Positions 12,038-24,017 of a DNA stretch of 64,000 nucleotides are shown here, piece after piece. The notes beneath the pieces were generated by a model. That model was not told where the DNA came from. It searched no databases and worked only from the letters and a program-made list of their open reading frames with translations. The stretch is from Sipunculus nudus (Eukaryota > Annelida > Sipuncula > Golfingiida > Sipunculidae): NCBI GenBank assembly GCA_026874595.1, contig CM049313.1, forward strand, positions 37,598,659 through 37,662,658, written 5' to 3'. The translations under genes and the position numbers were made by a program. How positions within the stretch are numbered: position 1 is the stretch's first letter; the number at the start of each line of letters is the position of its first letter.

Positions 12038-14138
12038 CAAGTGACCTATGGGTCATGACGCTCAGCCGACTGACATGTTGACAATCTGTCCTTACACAGG
12101 AAACCAATTAAGGTAATATAGGTGGCATCATCATTCATGTATTTTAGCTGAAGTTCTTCAAGACCCATTAGCACACCAAATTTTATGACAATCCAACCAG
12201 CCTTTCCTGAGGAACCTGGCAATTTGTGTGTATTTTTCATTACTTCTGGGATGCTCAAACATACCCCAAAACTCTGAGAATATAGGTCACAGTGACAATT
12301 TCAGGTTTTGAGGGGAGAACTTTTGAGGAACTCTCAGGATGCCAAGTGAGAAGATTCTGGGTCCAATGGTTATGATTTGTGCCCTACTTTGGTATCAAAT
12401 TTTCAAATATTCTGGGGTGTGCTTATAAGCTCCATTGCTCATAGAATATGGGTAACAGAGACCTAATTTCATATTTCCAAGGGAACTTTTCATGGACTTC
12501 CCTGGATTTGAAGTTGGAAGATTCTAGGACCAGTGGTTATAATTTGTGCCCTGCTTTGGTATCAAATTTTCAATTATGCTAGGGGTGCTTATAAGCCCCA
12601 TAGCTCAGAGAATATGGGTACAGCGAGCTTATTTCAGGTGTCCAAGGATATTTTTCATTGACCTCCCTGCCCTGTTAACAGACGACCGCATCCTCGAAGG
12701 TCTCTAAAATAGAGAGAACATGCTTAAAAATGGATAAAATCCAGGTGGCGCCACCAGTCTACAAGAACTGATGAAACACTCCATGATGAAAATGCAGGCA
12801 AAGAATCATGGATATCATTGCACAATTTGTTGAGATACTAGAGCTTTTGTTATTCTTTTTTTGAGACCTCTTAAGATGCAGTCATATACTTGAGCCTTTG
12901 TATCAAATTTCCATTATTATAGGGGGGGGGGGGGGTACTTCAGAGCCCCGTAGCTCGAATTCTAGGCTCCACAGAAACTTTTCATGGGCCTCCCTGTATG
13001 TCACGAGAGAAGATCCTAGGTCCAGTCCTTAGGATTTGTGCCCTGTTAACAGATAACCACATCTTAAGGTCTCACAAATAGAGAAAAAAAAATGGTAAAA
13101 ATCGAAAAAATACGGGTTGCGCCACCAGTCTGCAGAAAGTGATGAAACATTCCATGACCAATATCCATGCAAAAAATCATGGTTATCAATGCATGAGTTG
13201 TTCGGATACTGGAGCTTTTGTTTCAAATTTTCCATTATTCTGGGGGTTACTTCAGAGACCCATAGCTCGAAGAATATGGATAACAGAGACCTAATTCCAG
13301 GTTCCATAGAGACTTTTCATGGACCTCCCTGCATGTCACGAGAGAAGCTCTAGGTCCAGTCCTTAGGATTTGTGCCCTGTTAACAAATTACCACATCTTA
13401 AGGTCTCAAAAATAGAGAAAAAAAATTGTAAAAATCGAAATAATACGAGTGGCGCCACCAGTCTGAAGAAACTGATGAAACACTCCATGATCAATAACTA
13501 TGCAAAGAATCATGGTGATCAATGAATAAGTTGGTCAGATACTTGAGCTTTTGTATCAAACTTTCCATTATTCTGGGGGTACTTCGGAGCCCCATAGCTC
13601 CAAGAATATGGGTAACAGAGACCTTATTCCAGGTTTCCACAGAGACTTTTCATGGGCCTTTCTGCAAGAGAGAAGATTCTAGGTCCAGTCCTTAGGATTT
13701 GTGCCTTGTGAACAGATGACTGAATCTTAATAGGTCTCAAAAATAGAGAAAAAAATTCGTTAAAAAATCGTAAAAAATACAGGTGGCGCCACCAGTCTGC
13801 AGAAAGTGATGAAATATTCCATGACCAATATCCATGCAAAAAATCATGGTTATCAATACATTGGTTGTTCAAATACTTTTGTATCAAATTTTCAATTGTT
13901 TGGGGGGGGTACTTCGGAGCCCCATAGCTCCAAGAATATGGGTAACAGAGACCTTATTCCAGGTTTTCTTGGAGAATTTTCATTGACCTCCCTGGATGTT
14001 AAGTTAGAAGATTTCAGGTCCAGCAGTTACGATTTGTGCCCTGTTAACGGACAGATGGCCGGACGGCCGGACGGCCGGACGGACGACGGACAAAGGGTGA
14101 TCGCTATAGCTCAGATGACTTACAGTCAGCTGCGCTAA
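12038..14138 (+). mobile_element. Hairpin-ended non-autonomous repeat with internal tandem units
   Basis: Both ends are set by comparison with copy A, where the site is uninterrupted. It begins CAAGTGACCTATGGGTCA, like the copy at 54501 (CACGGGACACATGGGTCA). It ends with a gacgga-rich tract, an 11-bp stem hairpin (14108-14136) and AA. Inside, a block with the palindrome GGTGGCGCCACC recurs near 12746, 13118, 13450 and 13786, so there are tandem units of roughly 335-370 bp. No coding region. The architecture (terminal hairpin, no inverted repeats, internal tandem units) resembles Helitron/Helentron-derived elements such as the bivalve pearl family. That assignment is inference. Confidence 0.75.
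14108..14136 (+). other. Terminal hairpin of the interspersed repeat
   Basis: AGCTCAGATGA, loop CTTACAG, then TCAGCTGCGCT: 9 of 11 positions pair. The element ends two bases later (AA). The second copy at 56303-56331 has the same stem and loop lengths. Confidence 0.7.
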
Positions 14139-14198
14139 TTTTTTTTTTTTTTTTTTTTGCAGAAATACCAATTTTTAGGTCTTTGGTCATCCAACACC

Positions 14199-14279
14199 AT
14201 GGCCGATGTGATAGAAGTAGGAGCAAAGCCAGTACTGGAAAAATTTAGTGATCACCGAAGTTTAGATACATTTTCTTAA
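14199..14279 (+). other. Possible small first coding exon or chance frame
   Basis: A T-rich tract followed by GCAG (14139-14162) looks like a splice acceptor, and a good start context (CACCATGG) follows at 14199. The frame runs 26 codons (MADVIEVGAKPVLEKF…) to a stop. In copy A the corresponding frame stops after six codons (near 4024). I do not recognise the peptide. It could be a relic exon captured in the duplicated unit, or chance. Confidence 0.15.
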
Positions 14280-15185
14280 AAAAAAAAAAGAAACAAAACT
14301 GTTCTGGACCGCCACTACTCTACACTCCCTGTTCCAATGTTAAATTTATACAAAAAACTTTCATGTAGCTCATTAGCCTGTCTGTCGCGGATACACAGAT
14401 CCGAGTGCTTCCAGTTCGTTTGTTATTTGCACATACATCTTTTGATTAGCGTCTTGGTCTCCATGACACAAACATCCGGGTTCTCATGGTTCATTTGTAA
14501 CTTATTCATAATCCTTTTAAAAAGCTTCTTTGAATCATGAATGTCTCACATATCAATATCTAATACTTCATAATACCTGCAAATTAAATGAATTCGGCAG
14601 TTTTTTTTTAATCCCTCGGTTGTAAATTACTCCTATTGCTTTACTTTAGCACATAACTCGAGCTGCGATCACAGATTCGCAGTTAGTGAGTTAAATATTT
14701 CCTCGATGACAGTTATTACTGTGTGGGTGGAGATTAATGTTGGAGGTTATGTACTTCTTCACGTCTGTACATGAACCCAAATTTCATTCAGATGAAATAT
14801 TAAAACTGTCTATTGTAACAATTGTAAATATGACTTAATTAAATAGAAAGGAGCATTTGATCTGATATATGCCCCTTGATACCACTCCCAATCCCGACTG
14901 TATCAACCTCCAGGGGGTCATATTTAACCAGGCATCTCTTATGACCCGTCAACAGATCGAGATGGATCCGAACATTACATGTCTGTATCAGAGAAAATAA
15001 TAAATGACCTGTGTTAATATCAAAGTTATCATACTTAGTATCACACTGAGAGGGGCGGGGGCTGGTTGCCCGGACCCCCTGGTAGGTAAATGGTTTAAAA
15101 ACAATTTGAGATACACTTTACAACTTGTGCATGAAAGGACCCGTGTTATAACCTGTACTGTAATATCAATAGCCCGCCTATATTT

Positions 15186-15984
15186 GTTTGAAAACGACAG
15201 GACGTAAAAAGAGTTGGAGCAATAATGTAATAATTAAAGTTTCTGTGATTAAGATGAAATTTCACGGCAGATTAACGAATATTTGATTTAACATACACAT
15301 AAGAAAAGTCGCTTGATTTACATTATGACTACATCAGTTATAATTAAATAGGTTGGCGGTCACTTCAGTGCTCCTTGCCAAATATAATGTATCATTTTTA
15401 CCTTTATATGATTTTGATATCAATTTTCATATGCACAATAAATTATTTCTTTAAAATTTCAAGGATTATAAACGATTTACACAGTAAATTACACATCTAG
15501 AGTAACACATATGTCCATATTAATATTTTCACGGCCGTTTTTTATGAGAGCCTCTAAATTACGCATTGAACATGCATCATTTTGGTTTACTGAAAACTTC
15601 ACAATTAATGTGTTCGGTAGGTGCATTTCTATAGGATTTCATTAAGTGTCCTTGTTTCTCTGCATTCCCTGTTAAACAGAATAATGATTTGATTTAGTTT
15701 TCGTGTGCTCAGTACAATAAAGGGATGACCAAACTTGATCCCTTTGTCTAATTTTTATCCATTGAATTTTGTATGCCGAATCCATTCTGTAGCTAAAAGC
15801 GATTAACAGGCAATGGACCTTAATTTGTGAATTGCTAAATCTATTTAAAAGTCTGCTAGGTTGTATTCCTAGATTTTTAGTCTGGTGATATCTCTTACAA
15901 GGTTATATAAAGGAATTATGCTTAATTATTTTTCCCTTCCGAAGAAAAACTAAGATAAATTTTCAGGTTCTTTGCCTAAGACAG
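15186..15984. other. AT-rich intergenic stretch, nothing recognised
   Basis: No long open frame, no repeat recognised. Confidence 0.5.
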
Positions 15985-16972
15985 AGTTAAAAAATGTCTG
16001 CCTCCAGTATCATGGCATATCGCGGGTATGCTTAAAAAATGTCTGCCTCAAGCATCAGGGTGTATCGCGGGTAGGCTTAAAAAATGTCTGCCTCAAGCAT
16101 ACGGGCATATCGCGGGTATACTTAAAAAATGTCTGCCTTAAGCATCAGGTTAAATCGCGGGTATGCTTAAAAAATGTCTACCTTAAGCATACGGGTATAT
16201 CGCGGGTATGCTTAAAAAATGTCTGCCTTAAGCATCAGGTTAAATCGCGGGTATGCTTAAAAAATGTCTGCCTTAAGCATACGGGTATATCGCGGGTATG
16301 CTTAAAAAATGTCTGCCTCAAGCATCAGGGTATATCGCGGGTATGCTTAAAAAATGTCTGCCTTAAGCATCAGGGTGTATTGCGGGTATGCTAAAAAAAA
16401 TGACTGCCTCAAGCATCAGGGTATATCGCGGGTATGCTTAAAAAATGACTGCCTCAAGCATCAGGGTATATCGCGGGTATGCTTAAAAATGTCAGCCTCA
16501 AGCATCAGGGCATATCGCGGGTATGCTTAAAAAAAGTCTGCCTCAAGCATCAGGGCATATCGCGGGTATGCTTAAAGAATGTCTGCCTCAAGCATACGGG
16601 CATATCGCGGGTATACTTAAAAAATGTCTGCCTTAAGCATCAGGTTAAATCGCGGGTATGCTTAAAAAATGTCTGCCTTAAGCATCAGGGTGTATTGCGG
16701 GTATGCTTAAAAACTGACTGCCTCAAGCATCAGGGTATATCGCGTGTATGCTTAAAAAATGTCTGCCTCAAGCATCAGGGTATATCTTGGGTATGCTTAA
16801 AAAATATCAGCCTCACGTATCAGGGTATATCGCAGGTATGCTTAAAAAATGTCTGCCTTAAGCATCAGGGTATATTGCGTGTAAGCTTAAAAAATGTCTG
16901 ACTCAAGCATCAGGGTATATCTCGGGTATGCTTAAAAATGTCTGACTCAAGCATCAGGGTATATCGCGGGTA
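15985..16972 (+). repeat. 45-bp minisatellite, about 22 copies
   Basis: The unit is 'gcttaaaaaatgtctgcctc' followed by 'aagcatcagggtatatcgcgggtat'. Because 45 is 15 codons, each register gives a 15-residue repeat (LKNVCLKHQGISRVC). Single-base indels near 16395 and 16486 shift the frame, so the open frames are by-products. Sub-variants (…atacgggcatat…, …catcaggttaaat…) alternate, and a block of them recurs, which points to expansion in multi-unit steps. Confidence 0.95.
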
Positions 16973-17004
16973 CAAATTCTCTCTATGATTGAATTTTTTG
17001 ACGA

Positions 17005-17350
17005 AGTAGGTGGACATACAGACATGTGGACAGACACAGACAGACAGACGAACCGATAGAAATGTGTACAGACAGGTGGAAAGACAGACTTGTAGACAGA
17101 CAGACAGCTCAGAGGCCATCCCATCAAAGCTAACAGGTGGACATACAGGTACGTGGACAGATAGACCGACAGACAGACGAACCGACACACTTGCCATGTG
17201 TTCAGACAGACAGGCAGGATTGTAGAGAGACAGGTTAACAGACAGGAAGATGAATAGACAGACAACTGGACAAACAGGCAGGTGGATAGACACACAGGTG
17301 GACAGAAAGACAAGTGGACAATCCGACAGGTGGACCGTAAGAAAGGTTTA
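17005..17350 (+). repeat. Imperfect GACA-rich tract
   Basis: Interspersed 'gacagacagac', 'aggtggacatacag' and 'gtggacagacag' phrases, forming a degenerate repeat directly after the 45-bp array. Open frames on both strands have biased Cys/Ser/Val or Asp/Arg composition and are not genes. Confidence 0.85.
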
Positions 17351-18302
17351 CATACAGACAACTTGAAAGCAATCCCAATCAAAGCTAATATTTGGAGGAA
17401 ATCGGTAAATATTTAGGAGTGTTTTCGTAAGGAAGCTAAAGTATTATGACAGACAGACCGATATTGTCAGACGGAAAACCGTCCGAATGTAATCCCTTCG
17501 AAGATGTCCCTAATGACAACTACTGAACCACATTTGAATGATATCGGATAACATTTAATAAAGTCATCATCCGCCAACGAAAACGTGACGAACGGGCAGA
17601 TAGACTGACTAGGCCAAATCAATTCCTTCTTTACTCCGAAATGGGAGCAATAAATTTAATTTTTTTATCCATTTACAACGAGACAAATATCGACCTAAAA
17701 TGACCATCAACCTGAAAACGGCATATTCCAGCTTAAGTCTCAATGGTTTTGATTTCAATATTTTGACAAAACATTCATTGGTGAGTTAATTTTGGAATCC
17801 ATTCTTGAGCTTAAAACATTATTTTCCCGTCTCTGTTTTTATTTCAATATTGATATGGTAAGAATATAATATTTTGACCGATTTTATTAAATTACTTGCA
17901 AGGATACAACAATATTGACCTTTCTATTATTACAATATTTGCCGTCATTACACTGAAACCATTGGGTTGTCAAATCAACAATTTTAAGTTTTTCAAACAG
18001 GTGTATCTAAAACAAAACGCAGCTTGTCAAAATATCTATCTGACAACCCTGTAAGGTTGTCAAATGTTTTCTAAATGTTTTTTATGAGTTGTCATGGATC
18101 TGTCAATATCATCCGTATTGCTTGTTAATTAATTCGTTAAATATAATATGGGCACGATTAAGTAATTTATCAGCACGTTGGATTTATTACAATATGGGCC
18201 TTTTTTTAACAATATCGGCAGGATATTAAATGGGTCCTAACTGCCTGAACACTCCAATAAATAGCAAAGTGTTAACAAATATAAACAATAAAAGATGACT
18301 CT
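17351..18302. other. AT-rich intergenic stretch, nothing recognised
   Basis: No open frame, tandem repeat or family match seen. Confidence 0.5.
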
Positions 18303-18512
18303 GGTACTGTGTAATTATATTGCATTAGTGTATTTTAATGTTAGGATGGTTCTAAGAATAAATTATAATTATTTGTTAACAAAAACAACTGACTTCTTCA
18401 TGCATTCCCCTAGACATTTCACGCTGTCTAGTTTTGTGGAATCTGATTTTTTTTTTATCTAGGTAACAAAATTTGTGCTCGTCACGATGACGTGATCTGT
18501 TGTTATTTCAAT
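18303..18512 (+). mobile_element. Fragment of a Ty3/gypsy LTR (3' part)
   Basis: Matches the 3' portion of the LTRs at 44848-45637 and 53845-56472: 'tactgtgtaattatattg', 'ttgttaacaaaaac', 'cccctagacatttcacgctg', 'gtgacgtgatctgttg' style blocks in the same order. It stops before the final GTAACA end and has no target duplication, so it is a broken remnant on the plus strand. It is closer to the solo LTR at 5486 in 'gctcgtcacgat'. Confidence 0.8.
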
Positions 18513-18639
18513 GATTTGTAACTTTTAACCATATACAGGTACAATATTTTGAAATTGTTAACCATGTACAGGTAAAATGTTTTGTAACTGCTTGTAGAAA
18601 ACACGAAGCTGCCTGCGGTTACAGTGCATATCAAACCCT

Positions 18640-18789
18640 CGACTAAGTTACCCCCCCCCCCCCCCACCTCCACAGCAACTTTTTTAAGAGTTTCAGACAG
18701 GATTAAGTCCTGGTTTGGACAACCCCCCCCCCCCCTTTTTTCTTCCCCAAAACCTGGATCCGCCCTAGGTTATGCATAATTATCCTCTA

Positions 18790-18827
<38 letters not shown>

Positions 18828-18828
18828 T
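18640..18828. repeat. Poly-C runs, ggatccgcc-repeat scrap and (AT)n
   Basis: C runs at about 18650 and 18724. They are followed by 'aaaacctggatccgccct', an end of the same family as 19870-20062, then an (AT)n microsatellite at about 18790-18824. Confidence 0.75.
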
Positions 18829-19869
18829 AGTTTGGAGTAAATGTATATATTTTAGAGTTGCTGGTGATTAATTAATTCAAAGAAAAGGTGGAAGGAAGAG
18901 TCTTATTTACACATATATCGTAAAATGTTTTGCCTACAAAAGTATTGTATTTTCTTAGGTGGAAAAATATTAAAAACCACAGGTGTTTTCATAAATTTGT
19001 ATATTAATATATATTAATAATCTGATATAAACACCCGATCAGGGAACCACGCCTGGATGATTGCTATGATCATGTTTCGCAAACTTGGTTATAATTATAT
19101 CCAGCATTAAAAACATAACAGGGGTATCATTATCTATTATTTAATTACAATAATATAAATAACTCTGTTGTCATTTGATCCCCGCTGAGACTGTCATTCC
19201 CTAAATCCACTGAAAGTTCAATTTAAATAGTTAAAAAAAACGACTGCCTCGGATCCTTGCATCATTGTGGGCAAAACCAGTTTTCTCTGTGTTGTGGAAG
19301 AACTTTTATCCCTCTAAGACAATTGTAGTCGATCTCAAATTCTACGCTTTGTTTAATAAAAATATTTTGAAATGTCCTTATGCGGAATTATATAAAAAAA
19401 ATTAAAATTCCATTCAATTTCTACCAGTTCTAACCATTTTTTCCTGTGACGCAAATATTAATTGATTTCTATATCCTGTCCGCCGTTTATTAATGTTTTG
19501 CTAGTCAATGTCATCATCCAGTTATCCTTTTAGTTCACCGTATAAAATAATTTAGATGCTGATATATTTATGTGTATTTATAGCCTTGTGTTTGTGAGGA
19601 AAGAACAAGTTTTAGTCAGACGCTTCTATTTATTATCAAATCGGAACTCAAGGACACATTTGGCGGCGGTGTACATGGACGTGATTGTCTGGGAAGTCTG
19701 GTATCTGAATTAGGGCAGGATCAGACAGCTTCAGGGCGGGAGAATTATTATTTGGATTAGACAGCAAGAACGCCTTCAGAGGGAAGTATCCTTCCTATAA
19801 GTCATCCGGTGAAGATGCGCCTTCCCGTGTCATCCAAGTCTAATCAGAAAAGAATAACAGCTATATCCA
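18829..19869. other. Intergenic DNA, nothing recognised
   Basis: No supported exon or repeat. AT-rich, with several short stop-broken frames. Confidence 0.5.
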
Positions 19870-20062
19870 AGGGCGGATCCAGGATTTAGGAAAAGGGGGG
19901 TCCAACCGAGAAGGACAAATGAAAACTCTTTAAAAAAAGGTCCTCAGGTCTGAAAAAGGGGGGGGGGGTCCAGGCGGCAAAATTTTGTCTGAAGCCCTTA
20001 AAAAAAAAGTTGTTTCTTATGAAAAAGGGGGGATCCGGACCCCCCCCCCCCCCCCCCGGATC
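19870..20062 (+). mobile_element. Small MITE-like repeat with GGATCCGC ends
   Basis: Left end 'gggcggatccagg' and right end 'ggatccgcttctg' are inverted relative to each other. The interior has 'gggggtcc' motifs and long G and C runs (19962-19971, 20040-20057). No clear target duplication, so the superfamily is open. Chance proline/phenylalanine-rich frames here are not genes. Confidence 0.6.
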
Positions 20063-20220
20063 CGCTTCTGATATCGGCAGCAAAGCCTTGGAATTCGAAG
20101 CAGCCTCACCAGTAGCCTTGACGGGAGATCCAGTGCAGATCATGGGATTGGCGGCGGGACGCTGTCACACAGAGCCCGCTAGGTCGCATTGGATCAGCGT
20201 CTTTAACTCCGGCTTATAAT
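20063..20220 (+). other. Exon-like open stretch, weakly RCC1-like
   Basis: Reading …LEFEAASPVALTGDPVQIM… then GLAAGRCHT. The 'vqi..laaGrcHT' pattern resembles one blade of an RCC1 repeat. There is no matching neighbouring blade, no convincing donor after it, and a repeat directly upstream, so it may be a stranded exon of a pseudogene or chance. Confidence 0.2.
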
Positions 20221-20905
20221 CTGAAGGACATTATAGTTTCTGTAATTTTTTTTTTATGTTCCATGTCTATCTGTCCATCATGGTCTGTATGTTTGTCTTT
20301 ACGTCTATGTACAAGATATTACGTAGTGTTCATTATAGACATCGTATTGAATTGGTATTTGCAGCAGAATACCATGGCAAGTATATACCTGGCAACAGAC
20401 TGCCCTGATGCTCTGCTCGTTAACCTGCACGTTGTTCACACTTTAAGACCGAACCGAGGAAAACAAAGGAAATCCGGATTAAGTAGTTGGAGTAAATATC
20501 TGTTCTGATCATTTTTAAAAAATGTTGACCATATGTCTGGATAGACGCTGCATGGGAAGATTTGTGTTCAAACAGGGATGAATCCAGATCAAGGGTCAGG
20601 TTTGTTTGTACAGCACTGACATCGTTCGGGCGTATCGGTGCTATAAAAGGGATACTGTGTAATATTCAACATTTTCCAGATGTAATGAGGCAGTAATTTA
20701 TATATATAAACAAGTACCGTGTGCTGGTCGCTGACCACATCTCCCAGTGGACAGGTAAGGAGGTTGACAGGGCCTTTGTTAAAGGAGTCAAATTGCCCCC
20801 CCCCCCGCCTGATCTAACCCCCTAGACAGGATATTATGTTATCAATTAGTCAAGGAGCTGTATATGTCACAATGCGGTGAATCGCTTATTCTTGTGGTTT
20901 TGTAG
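20221..20905. other. Intergenic DNA, nothing recognised
   Basis: Short frames only. A C run near 20799. Confidence 0.45.
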
Positions 20906-21091
20906 CTCAAAACTCCGGGATATTATTTTTCAGTCTTCTGTGACAAGCCCCTCTGGAGTCACCTGACAAGTAACGAGATCTTTATAACATTCGGGGCCTA
21001 CAGCTGTCTGGTCAACTTCTTCTTGGGTCAGTCAGTGTTCAGTACTTTCTTGCTTATACCAGTGGGTTTTTTAAAGTCAGGGGTCAGCTGA
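20906..21091 (+). other. Exon-like open stretch with hydrophobic content
   Basis: An open run of 61 codons follows a TAG. A pyrimidine-rich 'attatttttcag' acceptor-like site ends at about 20942. After it the peptide reads VFCDKPLWSHLTSNEIFITF… and then a hydrophobic GAYSCLVNFFLG, as in a membrane segment. 'ttgG|gtcag' is a poor donor. No family recognised. Possibly a relic exon of a membrane protein. Confidence 0.2.
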
Positions 21092-24017
21092 AAAACAGTC
21101 CAGTGGTTTTACTATCGTTCTACCGCAAGGCGGCGCATCGATCACCGGCCGGGCTAACAAATCCTCCGTGATGAACGAGCGGAGGGTTGACTGCAGAAAG
21201 TGTGAATAGAGAAATTTAAATGCTGTATCAATTTAATATACATTAACATACACAAGATTTATGGTCTCATGTGTGCTTAACCCGCAAATGTTATAGTCAC
21301 AGAGAAGTAGCCGGGCAGAGACATTTGGTGGCAAACAAGGAAACCACACCGACCAGTGAACAAGACCGCCTCCAATATTTTATTAGGACGTTATATCGAC
21401 AAAGCCACTAAATAAGGCAGGCGACTTAATAAGGCACTTGGTCTGGTCAAGGAAATTCAGTTTATGGACAAGAAGCGCGGAAATGGCAAACTACAACAAA
21501 TAATTGTCCCAAACTATATAAATGGATGGCAGGGCAGACGATTTTAGCTGTTTGTGTAGTGAACTAAAGAAGGATGGGATCGGACGAGACGAGTCGAGAT
21601 ATGAAAGTATATGGGTCCGGTCCGGTCCGCACTGTTTGCGACACTTGACGGACAGGAAGGCGACTCAGGGACCGCTCCGACCCAGTCCTGAGCGTTCCGG
21701 CCACAAAAAAAATCGATATTTCAGGACTGGTCTTAAGGATTCCGGTCCGTTGTCTCCTGTTTGTCTGTGGCGGGTTTAGAGCAAATCAGGATCGGGAGTT
21801 AAACATTGATCAATAAAAGCAGCTTTTCAGATCACGTGACAGGCTTACGTAAATGTAGATCATGAATTCACATAAAATATTTTTTGTTGGAGACACATGG
21901 AGACGGGGGTCACCCTAGTTATATATAAAACCACTGACTAAAACTCCACTCTAAACATAGCATGAAGGTTACCTATCCTATTGTTATGCGATATAAGAAT
22001 AACAGCCATGCAAAGTTTTATTATTCTGACCATTATATCTTTAAGTATGATCAAACTTGTAGTAATCTGTTATCTATTAATTGCGTTTATCGAGACTTAT
22101 TTATTCGGTGTGACCTATTCAGATTGTGTTTCATCTTACAAAAGGCACTTATGTAAAAGCAAACATATTACAGTACTATACAAGCTGTGATGTTTGTTTT
22201 AAATGAGAATTGACATATATACAGCACTCTGTATAGCAAGCATGAGAAGTATAAAATTTAGCATTGATCATATGAATCTCTCGTCTATGATAATTGATGA
22301 AGCAACAAAATATTAAAGAATTGTATAAGCATAGATATATAGGTGTTTGGACTCCAGAGATAATCTTTGATGAAATGAATCTTGGAATGTTGGCCGAATA
22401 GTTGAATGCAAACACGGGTTGGGGAGCATCCCACAATAGAGACCCCCGCATGGCGGAGGCTTGCATTTCTTATAATGCAGATTTCTAGTTCCTTCAAATA
22501 AATCGCGAATATTTGATTTTAGTACATTGTTATATATGACAGGCTGATTATGAGCAATTCCCAAAGTAAAACGTGCAATTTGTCGAGATTTAAACAAAAG
22601 TAAATAGTTTTGTCAACTGGTTCTGTATAATTATAATAGGAAAAATATTTTGTCACATCCATATCATTCTAGAAATCGTGTCCTTTTAAATATATACCCA
22701 GAGTGTCTAATCACAAGTGTATTCCTGGGCCACTTGTGGTAGCATTTCCTCAGCCATTTCACTGGTTGAAGGTGGTCTCTATATCGTGTTCTAGTAGCAT
22801 TAATGCCAAAGTAATGCGCCTCCCTTTGTCCCATGTCCGTATCATAATGAGGGCCGCATTAAGTCAACACCAATTCAACCACTTTCAGAATACTTCCGCT
22901 GCTAATGAAATTCAGGCAGCTTAATTTCATTAATTCGACCTAACTTTAAATTTGAAAATTTTTAAAAGTTGAAAAACGTATGAAATATACATACATGTAT
23001 TAATAAACAACATTATTATGTTTTGTGTACACTTAGAATAGACTATATACCTTTATTCGAAAAAGTAGTCAAAATACAAATTGCAACTTGTAAAATCACA
23101 ATTTGTAAATACATTGTAAAATAATACAAACTCCCTCTATAAGTGTTCGGGAGATGTGAATTAATTTGATATGATTCCGTTAATTTTCAAAATTTGCAGT
23201 GGACTGACTAATTGGAGTTTTTTTTTTTTTTTTTTGGTCTTCTTAATTTTATCAATAAAAGAAGCATTATCGTAATAACTCATGGCGTCCGTATCATTAG
23301 TTCTACAGGATTCTGAAATTGCTTACATTTTTTTACATCATCTTAATAGTATATACGAAATTTAATCTTACAGGGTCGGAAAAACGAAATTTATTCGTCG
23401 AAGGATTACTTATTACACTATGACATCAAGAAATGGATCAAGAAATGATCTGACAATGATATCAGGGCTGTCTTAACACAGGGGCAGAGTAGGCCGTGGC
23501 CAATGACCCTCTATATACACTGTATGTGGTTTAGGTACCCCAATCTAACACACACACACATATTTATAATGACAAAGGTGGGTGTGAGTCTAAGTCTGAT
23601 ATCACCGACGATGTCTGTCTCGTCCGACTTCACACTGCCTTCCTGGTCTTTCAGGCCTGTTCTTTCTTGTAGCTTTTCTCGGCTCCCCGGGGAGCATACG
23701 ACCAAAGCTTCGGTAAAAGGCGCTAGAAGGTTATTCGTTTTACATTTCCTTTCCTCCCGTGACCAGTACCCGTTCACTACTGGGTTGAGAGAGCGCACCC
23801 TTTTGATAAAGATATTGGCCTTAGTCTTGGCCAAGACGGCCAATATATATGATGGAATATGAAGATATATAATATGATGGAACTCTGGTGTCAGCTTTTG
23901 CTATCTTTTATCAAGACATATCCGGATGTCCCGTTATAACTTACAACAACAATCAATGGTTATGATCAGTAGCCCTAGCCAGGCGGACGAAAAAAGGGAC
24001 TGCATGTGTCATGCGAC
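21092..24017. other. Long intergenic stretch, nothing recognised
   Basis: Contains a T run at 23219-23236 and a short CA tract at 23550. Open frames of up to about 119 codons at 23503-23862 overlap on both strands without domain or splice support. Confidence 0.45.

Larger units (their letters stand above)
5042..15185 (+). repeat. Copy B of the tandem duplication, expanded by insertions
   Basis: Collinear with copy A but interrupted by a solo LTR (5486-6334), a 17-bp minisatellite array (6736-11985) and a hairpin-ended repeat (12038-14138). The blocks between match copy A: 5042-5485 with 1646-3490, 6410-6735 with 3500-3910, and 14139-15185 with 3975-5036. It lacks the LINE that interrupts copy A. 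Confidence 0.85.

Noticed and set aside
15972-16901. Two 140-codon frames with a 15-residue LKNVCLKHQGISRVC-type repeat
   Set aside because: A by-product of a 45-bp minisatellite. Single-base indels break the frame and nothing coding flanks it.
23503-23862. 119-codon frame
   Set aside because: Overlapped by an equally long frame on the other strand. No domain, splice signal or repeat support.
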